NCBI GenBank assembly: GCA_902776305.1
Contig: CACYPS010000012.1
Span: 1-64,000, forward strand
DNA length: 64,000 nucleotides
Direction of reading: 5' to 3'
Source: an uncultured Lachnospiraceae bacterium
GTDB taxonomy: Bacteria; Bacillota; Clostridia; Lachnospirales; Lachnospiraceae
Positions 35,791 to 45,674 of this stretch are shown piece after piece. The notes under the pieces are model-generated. The model saw nothing but the letters and a program-made list of their open reading frames with translations. It was not told where the DNA came from and did no database searches. The stretch's first letter is position 1. Each line of letters starts with the position of its first letter. Made by a program: the position numbers and the translations under genes.

Positions 35791-36754
35791 ATTAAGAATT
35801 GCCCTGTGTGCAATTTTGCTGGCCGGAATCCTGGCACTCAGTGCCTTTATGAGCTGGCTTCTTTTTCCTTATCTTGAAATGAGGCACACAGTGCACATCA
35901 TGGGGCAGCCGGATTATGACACACTTATCGTGGGTACATCCCACGGAAAAGCAGCGATCGATCCGATTATTCTGAACAATGACTGCGGTATGCAGGTCAT
36001 TAATGCATGCCTCGGAAATGAGAGAATGGTAGATAGCTATTACCTCGTCCGTTATGCCGAGCAGCATACGGACCTCAAATATGTGATCCTCGAAGTCGAT
36101 CCATCCTATTGGGTACTTCCTGCGCAGGTCAATCCGGATTCACTGCGTATCTACCATGAGATTCCGGCGGGAAGCCTGAAGCTTCAGTATGCGGTTGATA
36201 AATTACTGAAGGAGGATTCACGAAACATTCTTTTTGAGTGGTATCTCTACCGAAATCAGATCTTCAATATCAAAGATCGTTGGGTAGAAAAACAGAGTGA
36301 TGCCTACAAGAATTATGATATAGCACAGTTTTCAAATGCTGTTCAGATTTATCGCTCGGATGGCTTCATGTCGATAAACCGTCCGGAGACGGAACCGGAG
36401 AAGGCGGATGAGCCGATCGAATGGAATCCGGATAATGTGGAGAAGGATATTCTTCCGATGCTTGATCGCCTGCAGAGGTTCTGCGAAGAGAAAGGAATTA
36501 TACTGATTGCAGTAACTACGCCGATTCCCGGGACGACATATGAGAAGGGACTTCCGATGACTGCGGAGTCTGAAGCTTATATGAAAGCCCGTATGGATGA
36601 GAGAGGCATAACGTACTTCAATTATATGCATGCGGTCCGGGAGGGAATCTCTCCGGATCCCGCTGACTACAGTGACAATGACGGCCATATGTATTGGGAC
36701 ACGGCACGGGATTTCACGGGTGTGCTGGCGCAGGATATAAAGTCGATGCAATAG
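35777..36754 (+). CDS. Membrane-anchored SGNH-type protein, partner of MBOAT acyltransferase
   Basis: 325 residues. One N-terminal membrane helix (about 8-30) anchors an extracytoplasmic domain. The block LIVGTSHGK carries the candidate nucleophile Ser55, and DNDGHMYWD near the C-terminus gives the Asp and His, as in DltD/AlgJ-like proteins. The 14-bp overlap with the MBOAT gene indicates coupled translation. Likely completes transfer of an acyl group outside the cell. Confidence 0.8.
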   Translation: MHSSKLRIALCAILLAGILALSAFMSWLLFPYLEMRHTVHIMGQPDYDTLIVGTSHGKAAIDPIILNNDCGMQVINACLGNERMVDSYYLVRYAEQHTDLKYVILEVDPSYWVLPAQVNPDSLRIYHEIPAGSLKLQYAVDKLLKEDSRNILFEWYLYRNQIFNIKDRWVEKQSDAYKNYDIAQFSNAVQIYRSDGFMSINRPETEPEKADEPIEWNPDNVEKDILPMLDRLQRFCEEKGIILIAVTTPIPGTTYEKGLPMTAESEAYMKARMDERGITYFNYMHAVREGISPDPADYSDNDGHMYWDTARDFTGVLAQDIKSMQ

Positions 36755-36925
36755 AAAGTTAGGTCGAACAGAAGGACAGTTAAATAGAAGTTCGTCCGAA
36801 CAGAAGAGCAGTGAGACAGAAAATCAGTTAAATAGAAGTTCGGTCGAACAGAAGAACAGTCAGACAGAAGAACAGTCAGACAGAAAACAGTCAAATAGAA
36901 GTTCAGTCAAACAGAAGAGCAGTCA
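36750..36925 (+). repeat. Degenerate tandem repeats after the SGNH gene
   Basis: Units starting with AATAGAAGTT(A/C)GGTCGAACAG begin near 36750, 36782, 36830 and 36893. The first contains the stop codon of the SGNH gene. A short sub-repeat GAACAGTCAGACA is amplified inside the third unit. Unit lengths differ (about 32-63 bp) and there are no spacers of constant length, so it is not a CRISPR. Confidence 0.8.
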
Positions 36926-36932
36926 AATGAGA

Positions 36933-37030
36933 AGGGGCTGTCGCATCAGGGCAGTGATCACAATATATAGCAGACACTTGCAAACAATGTCTGCCATATA
37001 TCGGATTCACGCCTTAATGCGACAGCCCCT
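36933..37030. repeat. Palindromic element P2 (GGGGCTGTCGCAT type)
   Basis: Outer arms AGGGGCTGTCGCAT and ATGCGACAGCCCCT; inner arms ATATATAGCAGACA and TGTCTGCCATATAT. It sits between convergent genes and could be a bidirectional terminator. The rest of the gap to 37156 holds a GC-rich, partly self-complementary stretch (AAGGAAGGCGC with GGCGCTCCTT). Confidence 0.85.
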
Positions 37031-37156
37031 GATGTTATCAGAGATCACAGCCGCTCATTAAGGAAGGCGCTTCGCACCATGCGCGGCGCGGTAAGAACGC
37101 CGAGGCGCTCCTTATAGCTTCGTGATAAGCTCAATGTTAAGCGTAAAGCCCGCGCT

Positions 37157-38098
37157 TTATCTCTGGCCCTTGTCGTACGGAATACCTTCCGCCTTCGGAG
37201 CTCTGGAATTCTTGGAGAAGATCGCCAGGATGATCAGAGAAATAATGTACGGGAGCATGTTGTAGAATGTTCCCGGCAGATGGAGATTTACCAGGAAATC
37301 AAATCCCGAATAAATGTTGGACAGCGCTCTGAAAAGTCCGAACAGAAGAGCTGCGGCACCGATCAGTGTAGGCTTCCACTGTCCGAAGATCATAACCGCA
37401 AGGGCGAGGAAACCGAAACCTGCAACACCGTTCTCGAATTTCCACTCGCTGACGCCTGCCGTGATGTAGACGATACCGCCGAGACCGCCGAGCGCACCGG
37501 AGATCAGAACGCCCGCGTAGCGCATTTTCAGGACATTGATACCTACGGAGTCAGCAGCCTGCGGATGCTCGCCGCATGCCATGAGACGAAGACCGAATTT
37601 GGTCTTGTAGAGGACTACATGGGCCGCTATAAGGATCAGCACTGCGAGTAACATGAACCAGCTGAGCTCAAATGAACCTATCTTGACAAGCGTGAAAGCC
37701 TTCTTCTGGTTGATGTACTGGATGGCTGAGGATACATTGTTTCTGTCAGCCCTCATGTTGAGAGCTTTTACAAATACCGTCGCAGCCGCTGTGCCCAGCA
37801 GATTCATCGCGGTTCCGACAAGAGTCTGGTCTGCCTTGAAATTGATGGCAGCCACCGCAAGGAGCAGAGAGTAAACCAGACCGAACACGACAGCTCCGAG
37901 AATCGTCATGAGCAGCATGGCCAGACCCGGAAGTGTGGGGAAGCTCCTCATGACGAGAGCGCCGCCGAGGGCTCCCATTACCATGGTGCCTTCAAGACCG
38001 AGGTTGATGACGCCGCTGTGTTCCGAGTAGCAGCCTCCGAGAGCGACAAGGAGAAGTACGGATGCATAAATGAGAGTATACTGAATAAGTAATGTCAT
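37157..38098 (-). CDS. nupQ: Nucleoside ABC transporter permease (NupQ-like)
   Basis: 313 residues, about nine membrane segments, BPD_transp_2 family (HSGVINLGLEGTMVMGALGG block). It forms the membrane channel with NupP. The gene overlaps nupP by 4 bp (ATGA). Gene order binding protein, ATPase, permease, permease matches the B. subtilis nupNOPQ guanosine importer and other BMP-dependent purine nucleoside importers. Confidence 0.9.
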   Translation of the reverse strand: MTLLIQYTLIYASVLLLVALGGCYSEHSGVINLGLEGTMVMGALGGALVMRSFPTLPGLAMLLMTILGAVVFGLVYSLLLAVAAINFKADQTLVGTAMNLLGTAAATVFVKALNMRADRNNVSSAIQYINQKKAFTLVKIGSFELSWFMLLAVLILIAAHVVLYKTKFGLRLMACGEHPQAADSVGINVLKMRYAGVLISGALGGLGGIVYITAGVSEWKFENGVAGFGFLALAVMIFGQWKPTLIGAAALLFGLFRALSNIYSGFDFLVNLHLPGTFYNMLPYIISLIILAIFSKNSRAPKAEGIPYDKGQR

Positions 38099-39204
38099 GA
38101 TTTGGATCCTCCCTTCTTAGCTTTGGCAATACCCTTGCGCATGCTATGTTTAAAGAACAGAACGAAGCCGCAGGAATAGATGATGATTGCCGAGATGAGG
38201 TCGGAAATCTGTGACGAATAAACCATCTTGTCGACGTAAGATCCGCCGCTCGTAATGTGCTGAATAAAGAAAGCGGAGAAAATGCATCCGATCGGGTGAA
38301 GTCCGCCGAGGAATGCTGCCGCAATACCGTTAAAGCCCATGGCCGGAACGGAGGTCTGTGCACAGGACCACTGTTCAATTCCGCTCAGGTACAGGAATGC
38401 AGCGCCGAGACCCGCGATGGCACCGGAGATGACCATTGTGAGGATCATGTTCTGCTTTTCCTTCATACCTGCGTATTTTGCAGCGTGGATGTTGAGACCG
38501 GTCGCTTTGAGCTCATATCCGAGAGCTGTTTTATCCATAACGACCCATACGATGACGGCTGTGAGTATTGCAAGCGGAATTGCGATCGTTACGTATTTGT
38601 TACCCGAGAACAGATTCTGAAGACCTGCGCTGGGAAGGAGACCGCCGGGGGCGTTCGTCCTGAGTGCGAGTGTGTAAGTTGTACTGGATTCCTTGACGCC
38701 TGTAAGCAGCATGTTGACGCTGTAGAGGCTGATCCAGTTGAGCATGATTCCCGCGATGACCTCATTAACATTGAGATATGCTTTCAGGAATCCTATGAAT
38801 CCGCCGATAATGCCGGCACCGATCATGGCAACGATGAGGCATACGAACCAGGGCATCTTAAAGCCGATTGCGAAATAGAGCGATAAACCTGCTCCTACGG
38901 CATACTGTCCGGCTGCTCCGATATTGAAGAGACCGACTTTGTAGGCGAAGAGTACGGAGAGAGTACACATAAGAAGCGGTGCTGTCTTAACGAGTGTACT
39001 GCCGAAATACTCAAGTGCAACCTGCGGCCTCGGGAAATAGAGGAAATTCTTCAAAATGGAAAGAAGGGCTCTTCCCGCGCCGGCCGGATTAATCAATAAG
39101 AGAACGATATAACCGATGACAAGACCGATCAGGATACAGATCAGAGAGGCGAGGACTGACTGCACACCTGGGTTTTCAATGAAGCTTTTCTTTTCGGGTT
39201 TCAT
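38095..39204 (-). CDS. nupP: Nucleoside ABC transporter permease (NupP-like)
   Basis: 369 residues, about ten membrane segments, BPD_transp_2 family (YKVGLFNIGAAGQYAVGAG block, then LKATGLNIHAAKYAGM). It pairs with NupQ and overlaps the ATPase gene by 4 bp, so the three genes are translationally coupled. Confidence 0.9.
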   Translation of the reverse strand: MKPEKKSFIENPGVQSVLASLICILIGLVIGYIVLLLINPAGAGRALLSILKNFLYFPRPQVALEYFGSTLVKTAPLLMCTLSVLFAYKVGLFNIGAAGQYAVGAGLSLYFAIGFKMPWFVCLIVAMIGAGIIGGFIGFLKAYLNVNEVIAGIMLNWISLYSVNMLLTGVKESSTTYTLALRTNAPGGLLPSAGLQNLFSGNKYVTIAIPLAILTAVIVWVVMDKTALGYELKATGLNIHAAKYAGMKEKQNMILTMVISGAIAGLGAAFLYLSGIEQWSCAQTSVPAMGFNGIAAAFLGGLHPIGCIFSAFFIQHITSGGSYVDKMVYSSQISDLISAIIIYSCGFVLFFKHSMRKGIAKAKKGGSKS

Positions 39205-40736
39205 TTGCGTGTCACCTCCTGCCTTTTTGCTCCGGTCATGTAGAGACCGAGTTCTTCCATTGTAACATCTTCCGGTTTGAACTCGCCGACGATCTCGCCT
39301 TCATACATTACGAGGATTCTGTCCGGAACATCCATAACTTCATCAAGCTCGAGACTGACGAGCAGAACGGCTTTGCCGGCATCTCTCTCTGCAATCAGCT
39401 GCTTGTGAATGAACTCAATCGCACCGATATCTACGCCACGTGTCGGCTGAACGGCAATCAGGATATCAGGGTCTTTGTCGATCTCTCGTGCTATGATGGC
39501 TTTCTGCTGGTTTCCGCCCGACATAGCACGAGTGAGAGTAGCCGGACCCTCGCCGGAACGGACATCGTATTCATTGATCAGTCTGTTCGCATAGTCACGA
39601 ATCTCTTTTCTGTTCAGGATACCGAATCTGCTGCTGAAGCGTGGCTCAAAGTATTTTACAAGGACCAGATTATCTTCGAGTGAATAATCGAGTACCAGAC
39701 CGTGTTTATGACGATCCTCCGGTATGTGGCTCATTCCGAGGATGGATTTGCGGCGAATGGATTCTCTGGAGATATCATCGCCTTTCAGAATGATTTTACC
39801 GGATTTCAGTGGTTCCAGACCACTGAGACCGTAGATGAGTTCTGTCTGACCGTTACCGTCAATACCTGCGATGCAGACGATTTCTCCGCGCCGTACATTG
39901 AAGCTAACGTTCTTAACGACGTCTTTTTTGTTATGTCCAGCAATTGTGATATTGTCAACTTCGAGTATAGTCTCGCCCGGCTCTGCCGGTTTTTTCTCGA
40001 CGTTGAAGCTGACGTTTCGTCCGACCATCATCGCGGAGAGTTTCTGCGGATCTGTATTCTTCGTCTCGACTGTACCTACATACTTGCCTTTGCGGAGAAC
40101 AGTACAGCGGTCGGCGACCTCCATGATTTCATTCAGTTTATGGGAGATGAACAGGATGCTCTTTCCTTCTTTTGCGAGACCTTTCATGATATTCATGAGT
40201 TCAGCTATCTCCTGAACAGTCAGGACAGCGGTAGGCTCATCGAAAATCAGGATTTCGTTGTCGCGGTAGAGCATCTTGAGGATTTCGGTTCTCTGCTGCA
40301 TACCTACCGTGATATTCTCAACGATTGCGTCAGGGTCAACGGCCAGGTGGTATTTCTGAGAGAGCTCCATGATCTTCTTGCGTGCCTCATCCTTTTTCAG
40401 AAAGAGACCCTGAGTGGGTTCGACTCCCAGGATGATATTGTCAAGAACAGAGAAGCATTCGACCAGCTTGAAGTGCTGGTGTACCATACCTATGCCGAGA
40501 TCGTTGGCATCGTTCGGGTTCCTGATTTCGACCTTCTTACCGTCTTTTAGAATCTCGCCTTCTTCAGGCTGGTAGAGGCCGAAGAGTACGCTCATGAGAG
40601 TACTCTTACCGGCTCCGTTTTCACCGAGCAGCGCATGAATCTCGCCTTTTTTCAGGCGGAGAGTTATATTGTCATTTGCAATTATGCCCGGGAACCGTTT
40701 TGTTATATTCAACATTTCGATTGCGTATTCAGACAT
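39201..40736 (-). CDS. nupO: Nucleoside ABC transporter ATP-binding protein (NupO-like)
   Basis: 511 residues from the ATG at 40736 (AAGGAG upstream; an upstream in-frame start would include this site). Two ABC domains: the first has Walker A GENGAGKST and Walker B LIFDEPTAVLT; the second has the degenerate Walker A GIDGNGQTE and signature SGGNQQK, as is normal in this sugar/nucleoside class. Confidence 0.93.
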   Translation of the reverse strand: MSEYAIEMLNITKRFPGIIANDNITLRLKKGEIHALLGENGAGKSTLMSVLFGLYQPEEGEILKDGKKVEIRNPNDANDLGIGMVHQHFKLVECFSVLDNIILGVEPTQGLFLKKDEARKKIMELSQKYHLAVDPDAIVENITVGMQQRTEILKMLYRDNEILIFDEPTAVLTVQEIAELMNIMKGLAKEGKSILFISHKLNEIMEVADRCTVLRKGKYVGTVETKNTDPQKLSAMMVGRNVSFNVEKKPAEPGETILEVDNITIAGHNKKDVVKNVSFNVRRGEIVCIAGIDGNGQTELIYGLSGLEPLKSGKIILKGDDISRESIRRKSILGMSHIPEDRHKHGLVLDYSLEDNLVLVKYFEPRFSSRFGILNRKEIRDYANRLINEYDVRSGEGPATLTRAMSGGNQQKAIIAREIDKDPDILIAVQPTRGVDIGAIEFIHKQLIAERDAGKAVLLVSLELDEVMDVPDRILVMYEGEIVGEFKPEDVTMEELGLYMTGAKRQEVTRK

Positions 40737-40855
40737 GTCATTTCTCCTTCGCGAAAGCATCTCTGACCGCTTGCCATGAGGGCTGCGAAGCGATCCGAAT
40801 AAAGGGATGCTTATTTATTAATAAGAATTATTGGAATAGAGTTGTGGTCTGCGAC

Positions 40856-42043
40856 TTACATAATTGTACCTTCACGCATGTTGACTTTAACTGAAACATC
40901 GGGTACCTTGTCGATGCTGCTGTCAACCGTATTCTCGCCTGTGTAGATCTTATTTACGAGTTCATGGTAATCATCAACGGTAAAGTCATCATTCCACAGA
41001 GTTGTTTCTTCCGGAAGACCGACATAATTCACTGACATATCTGTTCCGGACACGAGGCCGAGGTTTTCGATCTTACCGACATGCTCATTCCACGTGTTGT
41101 CAAAAATAATGGAATTTAACATTGCTTTGACGGTAGCGCCGAGACCTTTCATAGCGGACGTTACAGTCATTCCCTCTCCGTATGCGTCGATGATTCCGGA
41201 CTGGTCGGAATCAACGCCAATAATTTTTCCGTTTACCTTGGCTGCCGCTTCCGCTGCGGATGTGAAGATACCGCCGCCGCAGGCAAATACGATCTCGGTG
41301 CCTTTGGTGAACCATGTGTCCATGGCGGCTGTGATTTCCGTTGAGCCGTAGAACTGTCCGCCGTATGCATACTGCACTTCAATATCATCGGTCACGCCGA
41401 GATCTTTCGCCGCTGCGTCGATTCCCTGGAGATAGCCGTATCCGAAACGCATAACTGCAGGAACGGACTGACCGCCGAGATAGCCGAGTTTTCTGTAGCC
41501 GAGACGTACTGCCGTATACCCTGCCATATAACCGGGGATTTCTTCGCGGTAAACAGCACAGTAGGTGTTGCCCGTGTTGTAATAATCCGAAGCGGTGTAG
41601 GCATCCGGATTCGAATAGTAGATACCACCGACTGCAGCTGCGATGATATCTCCCGCTGTCATATCAAGTGCGATGAACTTGATATCCGGATATTTGTAGG
41701 TCACTTCTACAAGTGTGGCAGCGAATGTGTAACCGGGGAGAATGATGATGTTGTATCCCTCAGCGACTGCCACGTCCACCATCGCGATTCTGGCGTAATC
41801 CGTATCGCCGTCCGGTTTCTTGTACGTGTAGTCAATGTGGTTCTCTTCACAGTACTCAGACATCGCTGTGTATGTGATCTGGTTGAAAGACTGATCCGTT
41901 ATGTCTCCGGAGTCCGTTACCATGGCAACTTTGTAATCCGGATTATTGCCGGGGGTGGTTTCCGGCACGGTCGAGCCACAGGCTGACGTGGCCATTATCA
42001 TGGTCAGGATCAGCAGGGCTATCAGTGTTTTTCTGATGTTCAT
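40856..42043 (-). CDS. nupN: BMP-family nucleoside-binding lipoprotein (NupN-like)
   Basis: 395 residues from the ATG at 42043, preceded by AAGGAGGTG. Signal peptide with lipobox TSAC (Cys21 or Cys22), then the BMP/PnrA fold: VAMVTDSGDITDQSFNQ, KFIALDMT, YMAGYTAVRLG and FACGGGIFTSAAEAA. It captures purine nucleosides for the NupOPQ transporter encoded just downstream. A GC-rich hairpin lies in its leader (about 42075-42105), but I recognise no riboswitch. Confidence 0.93.
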   Translation of the reverse strand: MNIRKTLIALLILTMIMATSACGSTVPETTPGNNPDYKVAMVTDSGDITDQSFNQITYTAMSEYCEENHIDYTYKKPDGDTDYARIAMVDVAVAEGYNIIILPGYTFAATLVEVTYKYPDIKFIALDMTAGDIIAAAVGGIYYSNPDAYTASDYYNTGNTYCAVYREEIPGYMAGYTAVRLGYRKLGYLGGQSVPAVMRFGYGYLQGIDAAAKDLGVTDDIEVQYAYGGQFYGSTEITAAMDTWFTKGTEIVFACGGGIFTSAAEAAAKVNGKIIGVDSDQSGIIDAYGEGMTVTSAMKGLGATVKAMLNSIIFDNTWNEHVGKIENLGLVSGTDMSVNYVGLPEETTLWNDDFTVDDYHELVNKIYTGENTVDSSIDKVPDVSVKVNMREGTIM

Positions 42044-42327
42044 TAGAGGCACCTCCTTGTGAGAATAACATCATGTGGCGGGACCGGCTTGCGGTTCCGG
42101 GGTCGTGGGACTTATAAAAAATTTCTAAAATGATTATATCACTTAATGAGATAATTCGGTATTCGTAACATCATCTGTTGTAAAAATATTTTAATTTAGT
42201 TCTCAGTTTGCACACAATTCGTGCCTATAATGGGGGTGTATTGAAGTTTTTGTAACCATTGAAAAAAGTATGAGTTATAATATATGTAAATGAGATTTTT
42301 GAGAGCAAACTCTTCAGGGGGGTATAT

Positions 42328-43023
42328 ATGGAAAAATTAAAAATTCTGGTAGTAGACGATGAGAGCAGAATGAGAAAGCTTGTAAGGGACTTCCTTGAAA
42401 AAGCAGACTATCAGGTCATTGAGGCGGAAAACGGTGAGAGAGCAGTAGACATCTTCTTTGAGGAGAAGGAAATCGCGCTGATTCTTCTCGATGTCATGAT
42501 GCCGAAGATGGACGGCTGGCAGGTGTGCCGTGAGATCCGTCAGTATTCGAAAGTCCCGATCATCATGCTGACCGCGAGAGCGGATGAGAGAGATGAGCTC
42601 ATGGGATTCAATCTCGGCGTCGACGAGTATATCTCAAAACCGTTTTCCCCGAAGATTCTGGTGGCCCGCGTCAACGCCGTTCTTCGCCGCGCAGGCAAGG
42701 CGGATGCTGCGGATGTCCTCGAGGTCGGCGGAATCAAGGTCGACAAGACAGCACATCAGGTATTCATTGACGGCGAGCCCATAGAACTGTCTTTCAAGGA
42801 GTTCGAGCTTCTTCAGTATTTCGTAGAAAATGTAGGCATCGCACTCTCAAGAGAAAAGATCCTGAACGCTGTATGGAACTATGATTATTACGGTGATGCG
42901 CGTACGATCGACACGCACGTAAAGAAGCTCCGCAGCAAGATGGGTAGCAAGGGAGAATACATCCGCACGATCTGGGGCATGGGATATAAGTTCGACCCGA
43001 ACGGCGATACTAAGAAAGCATAA
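42328..43023 (+). CDS. OmpR-family response regulator
   Basis: 231 residues. Receiver domain with the acidic pair Asp10-Asp11 and phospho-acceptor Asp55 (LILLDVMMPKMDG), Thr in MLTA and Lys in SKPF; C-terminal winged-helix DNA-binding domain (EYIRTIWGMGYKF). AGGGGGG lies six bases before the ATG. The partner kinase gene follows 23 bp downstream. Target genes unknown. Confidence 0.95.
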   Translation: MEKLKILVVDDESRMRKLVRDFLEKADYQVIEAENGERAVDIFFEEKEIALILLDVMMPKMDGWQVCREIRQYSKVPIIMLTARADERDELMGFNLGVDEYISKPFSPKILVARVNAVLRRAGKADAADVLEVGGIKVDKTAHQVFIDGEPIELSFKEFELLQYFVENVGIALSREKILNAVWNYDYYGDARTIDTHVKKLRSKMGSKGEYIRTIWGMGYKFDPNGDTKKA

Positions 43024-43046
43024 ACAGGCATTAATAGCAGAGCACT

Positions 43047-44504
43047 ATGAAACAATCCATCAGAAGACAACTTCTTACAACTTTTATAGTGATGATGGTC
43101 CTTACGCTTGTTTCCGTAGGCCTTATCAATTACCTGTTCCTCGGCCGCTTTTATAAGCACCAGAAAACACGGCAGATCAAAAAGACCTATGAGCGGATCA
43201 ATGAGCTGGCCTTATCGGAAACTGAGAATTTCACAGACGAAATCATGCAGATCAGCGTCCAGGAGAATATCGAGATCCTTGTAACGGATTCTGATTTCAC
43301 CGAAATCAATTCGACCGGTAAGGATGCTGCGGAGCTCGCCATCCGATTGTTCGGATACTATACCGGATTTTACAGGGACGAGATCGATATCATCGAGGAG
43401 AAAGGAAATTATATCCTTCAGGAGGCATCTGACGACCGTATCCGTACGAAGTACCTTGAATTATGGGGGCAGCTTGACAACGGAGAATGGTTCCTCCTGC
43501 GCACGCCGCTCGAGAGTATTGAGAAGGCTGTGCATCTCTCAAATGAATTCTATATCGTTGTCGGCGCAATTGTGACATTGATGGCTGTGCTGACGATCAC
43601 GATTATTTCCAAGCGGATCACCGAGCCCATCGTTCAGCTCAATGAGCTGTCGCAGCGCATGGCTAATCTCGATTTTGACGCAAAATATACCGGCAGCGCT
43701 CACAACGAGATCGACCAGCTCGGTGAAAATTTCAACAGGATGTCGGAAGAACTTGAGCGGACGATATCCGAGCTGAAATCGGCAAATGTCGAGTTGCAGA
43801 AAGACGTCAAAAAGAAGGAAGAAATCGATGAGGTCCGTAAGGAATTCCTCAATAACGTCTCCCATGAGCTCAAGACTCCGATCGCACTGATCTCAGGATA
43901 TGCGGAAGGCCTCAAGGATAATATTGCTGAGGACAAGGAAAGCCGGGACTTCTACTGTGACGTCATTATCGACGAGTCAAACAAGATGAATAATATGGTC
44001 CAGAAACTGCTGTCCCTTAACCGTCTTGAGTTCGGCAACGATCCGACGGTCATGGAGCGCTTCGACATTGTTTCTCTCGTTAGGGGCGTTGTGCAGGGCA
44101 TGAAGCTTCTGCTCGATGAGAAGGGAGCGGAGGTGACATTTTCATCGGAAGACTGTATATACGTCTGGGGTGATGAGTTCAAGATCGAGGAGGTCGTGAC
44201 GAACTTCATGAGCAATGCTCTGAATCATCTCGATTACGAGAAAAAGATCGACATACGGATCCGCCGCGTCGACAATCTTGTGAGAACATCCGTATTTAAC
44301 ACGGGAGATCCGATACCTGAATCGGATCTCGATAAGATATGGGACAAGTTCTATAAGGTCGATAAAGCCCGCACCAGGGAATACGGCGGAAGCGGAATCG
44401 GGCTCTCTATTGTAAAGGCGATCATGGATGCACACAACCAACAGTGCGGCGTAAAGAACTACGATAACGGTGTGGAATTCTTCTTTACGCTGGAGGGCAA
44501 ATAA
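43047..44504 (+). CDS. Sensor histidine kinase
   Basis: 485 residues. Membrane segments at about 12-33 and 168-190 flank an extracytoplasmic sensor of about 130 residues. A HAMP domain follows, then the HisKA box with phospho-acceptor His273 (NNVSHELKTPIALISGYAEG) and the ATPase domain (N box NFMSNALNHL, G box YGGSGIGLSIV). Forms a two-component pair with the preceding regulator. Its stimulus is unknown. Confidence 0.95.
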   Translation: MKQSIRRQLLTTFIVMMVLTLVSVGLINYLFLGRFYKHQKTRQIKKTYERINELALSETENFTDEIMQISVQENIEILVTDSDFTEINSTGKDAAELAIRLFGYYTGFYRDEIDIIEEKGNYILQEASDDRIRTKYLELWGQLDNGEWFLLRTPLESIEKAVHLSNEFYIVVGAIVTLMAVLTITIISKRITEPIVQLNELSQRMANLDFDAKYTGSAHNEIDQLGENFNRMSEELERTISELKSANVELQKDVKKKEEIDEVRKEFLNNVSHELKTPIALISGYAEGLKDNIAEDKESRDFYCDVIIDESNKMNNMVQKLLSLNRLEFGNDPTVMERFDIVSLVRGVVQGMKLLLDEKGAEVTFSSEDCIYVWGDEFKIEEVVTNFMSNALNHLDYEKKIDIRIRRVDNLVRTSVFNTGDPIPESDLDKIWDKFYKVDKARTREYGGSGIGLSIVKAIMDAHNQQCGVKNYDNGVEFFFTLEGK

Positions 44505-44570
44505 GCACAGGCTCTCGTGACCGTCTTGACGCTGAAGGGCAGATAACCACAAGCTCTCACGACCGTCTGA
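44487..44570 (+). repeat. 42-bp duplication of the kinase gene 3' end
   Basis: Two units (44487 and 44529) share ACGCTG(G/A)AGGGCA(A/G)ATAA and GCTCTC(G/A)(T/C)GACCGTCTTG-like text; the first includes the stop codon of the histidine kinase. Confidence 0.85.
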
Positions 44571-44610
44571 TGATGAGAATGCAAAATATAATCTGAAATA
44601 ATAAATGACA

Positions 44611-44743
44611 CTCGGACTGCCGCAACAGACAACGTCACGACTATATAAATCGGATGTTTTAAACAGCATCCGGTTATATAGTTGCGTATCCTGTTGCGAC
44701 AGTCTCTTTTATGTCTTAGGGAAGTACGTTCCCTATGACATAA
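44611..44743. repeat. Palindromic element P3 with a second adjacent palindrome
   Basis: First palindrome 44611-44707: outer GGACTGCCGCAACAG and CTGTTGCGACAGTC; inner ACTATATAAATCGGATG and CATCCGGTTATATAGT. Second palindrome 44709-44743: TTATGTCTTAGGGAA and TTCCCTATGACATAA with one mismatch and a 5-base loop. The layout copies element P4. The remaining gap to hisH (44744-44993) shows nothing recognisable. Confidence 0.85.
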
Positions 44744-44993
44744 CGCTCCGCGAGGATGCGACTGGTGCGCAGGTGAAGATGCAAGCTGGCGCGTCCACAG
44801 GAACTGCCGCGTTGTCCAATAACTACAAATTCATTGATAAACACGTTATTTCATGGTATATTTACCAACGTATGTATTTTTTCCTGATTATAAGGAGAAC
44901 TCTGTCCGGAGGGAAAAGTGTATAAATTGAAGGAGTACTGACCGGCAGACTTGTTCCGAATGGATAAGTTAATGAAAGAATGGGGAAAATCCA

Positions 44994-45617
44994 ATGGTAG
45001 CAGTTATTGACTACGATGCAGGCAATATCAAAAGTGTTCTTAAAGCTTTCCGCTATCTCGGTCAGGATGTGGAACTCACCCGGGATCCCGAAATTATACG
45101 CAGAGCAGATCATGTCGTTCTGCCGGGCGTTGGGGCATTCGGTGATGCGATGAAGCGTCTTGCCGACTATGGCCTTGTGGATGTAATCAGGCAGGTTGCA
45201 GAAGACGGTACGCCGTTTCTCGGAATATGTCTCGGCCTTCAGCTTCTCTTTGACAGCAGCGAAGAAAGCCCGGGGGCAGTCGGGCTCGGGATTCTGAAGG
45301 GTACCAACGTCCGCTTTACAGAGGCACCGGGGTATAAGATTCCGCAGATCGGATGGAACAGTCTGCATTTGCAGAATAACGGAAGGCTGTTTGAGGGAAT
45401 TGAGGATGGGGCATTTGTATACTTTGTCCATTCCTTCTACGCTGTAGCGGAGAACGAGAAGGTCGTGAAGGCGACCTGCACGTACACGGATGTGGCGACA
45501 GCGTCTGTTGAGATGAGAAATGTATTTGCCTGCCAGTTCCATCCTGAAAAGTCCGGAAATGTAGGTCTGCAGATCCTCAGGAACTTCCTGAACACGGATC
45601 GCAGGGATTTTGTGTGA
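44994..45617 (+). CDS. hisH: Imidazole glycerol phosphate synthase, glutaminase subunit
   Basis: 207 residues, class I glutamine amidotransferase. Catalytic Cys79 is in [10 protein letters not shown], with the His-Glu pair in CQFHPEKSG. It provides ammonia to HisF for the fifth step of histidine synthesis, linked to purine synthesis through AICAR. hisF follows 57 bp downstream. The ATG has GGGG-containing sequence upstream; no other his genes are in the window. Confidence 0.95.
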   Translation: MVAVIDYDAGNIKSVLKAFRYLGQDVELTRDPEIIRRADHVVLPGVGAFGDAMKRLADYGLVDVIRQVAEDGTPFLGICLGLQLLFDSSEESPGAVGLGILKGTNVRFTEAPGYKIPQIGWNSLHLQNNGRLFEGIEDGAFVYFVHSFYAVAENEKVVKATCTYTDVATASVEMRNVFACQFHPEKSGNVGLQILRNFLNTDRRDFV

Positions 45618-45674
45618 GCATCAGGTTCACAAACAGTTTTCGTAGAATGTTGCAAACATATCAGGAGGAGAATC

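Noticed and set aside
36750-36925. Possible CRISPR-like array
   Set aside because: Unit lengths vary, there are no unique spacers of constant length, and no cas genes are present.
44605-44925. 106-codon frame between the histidine kinase and hisH
   Set aside because: It runs through both palindromes of element P3 and has no protein features.
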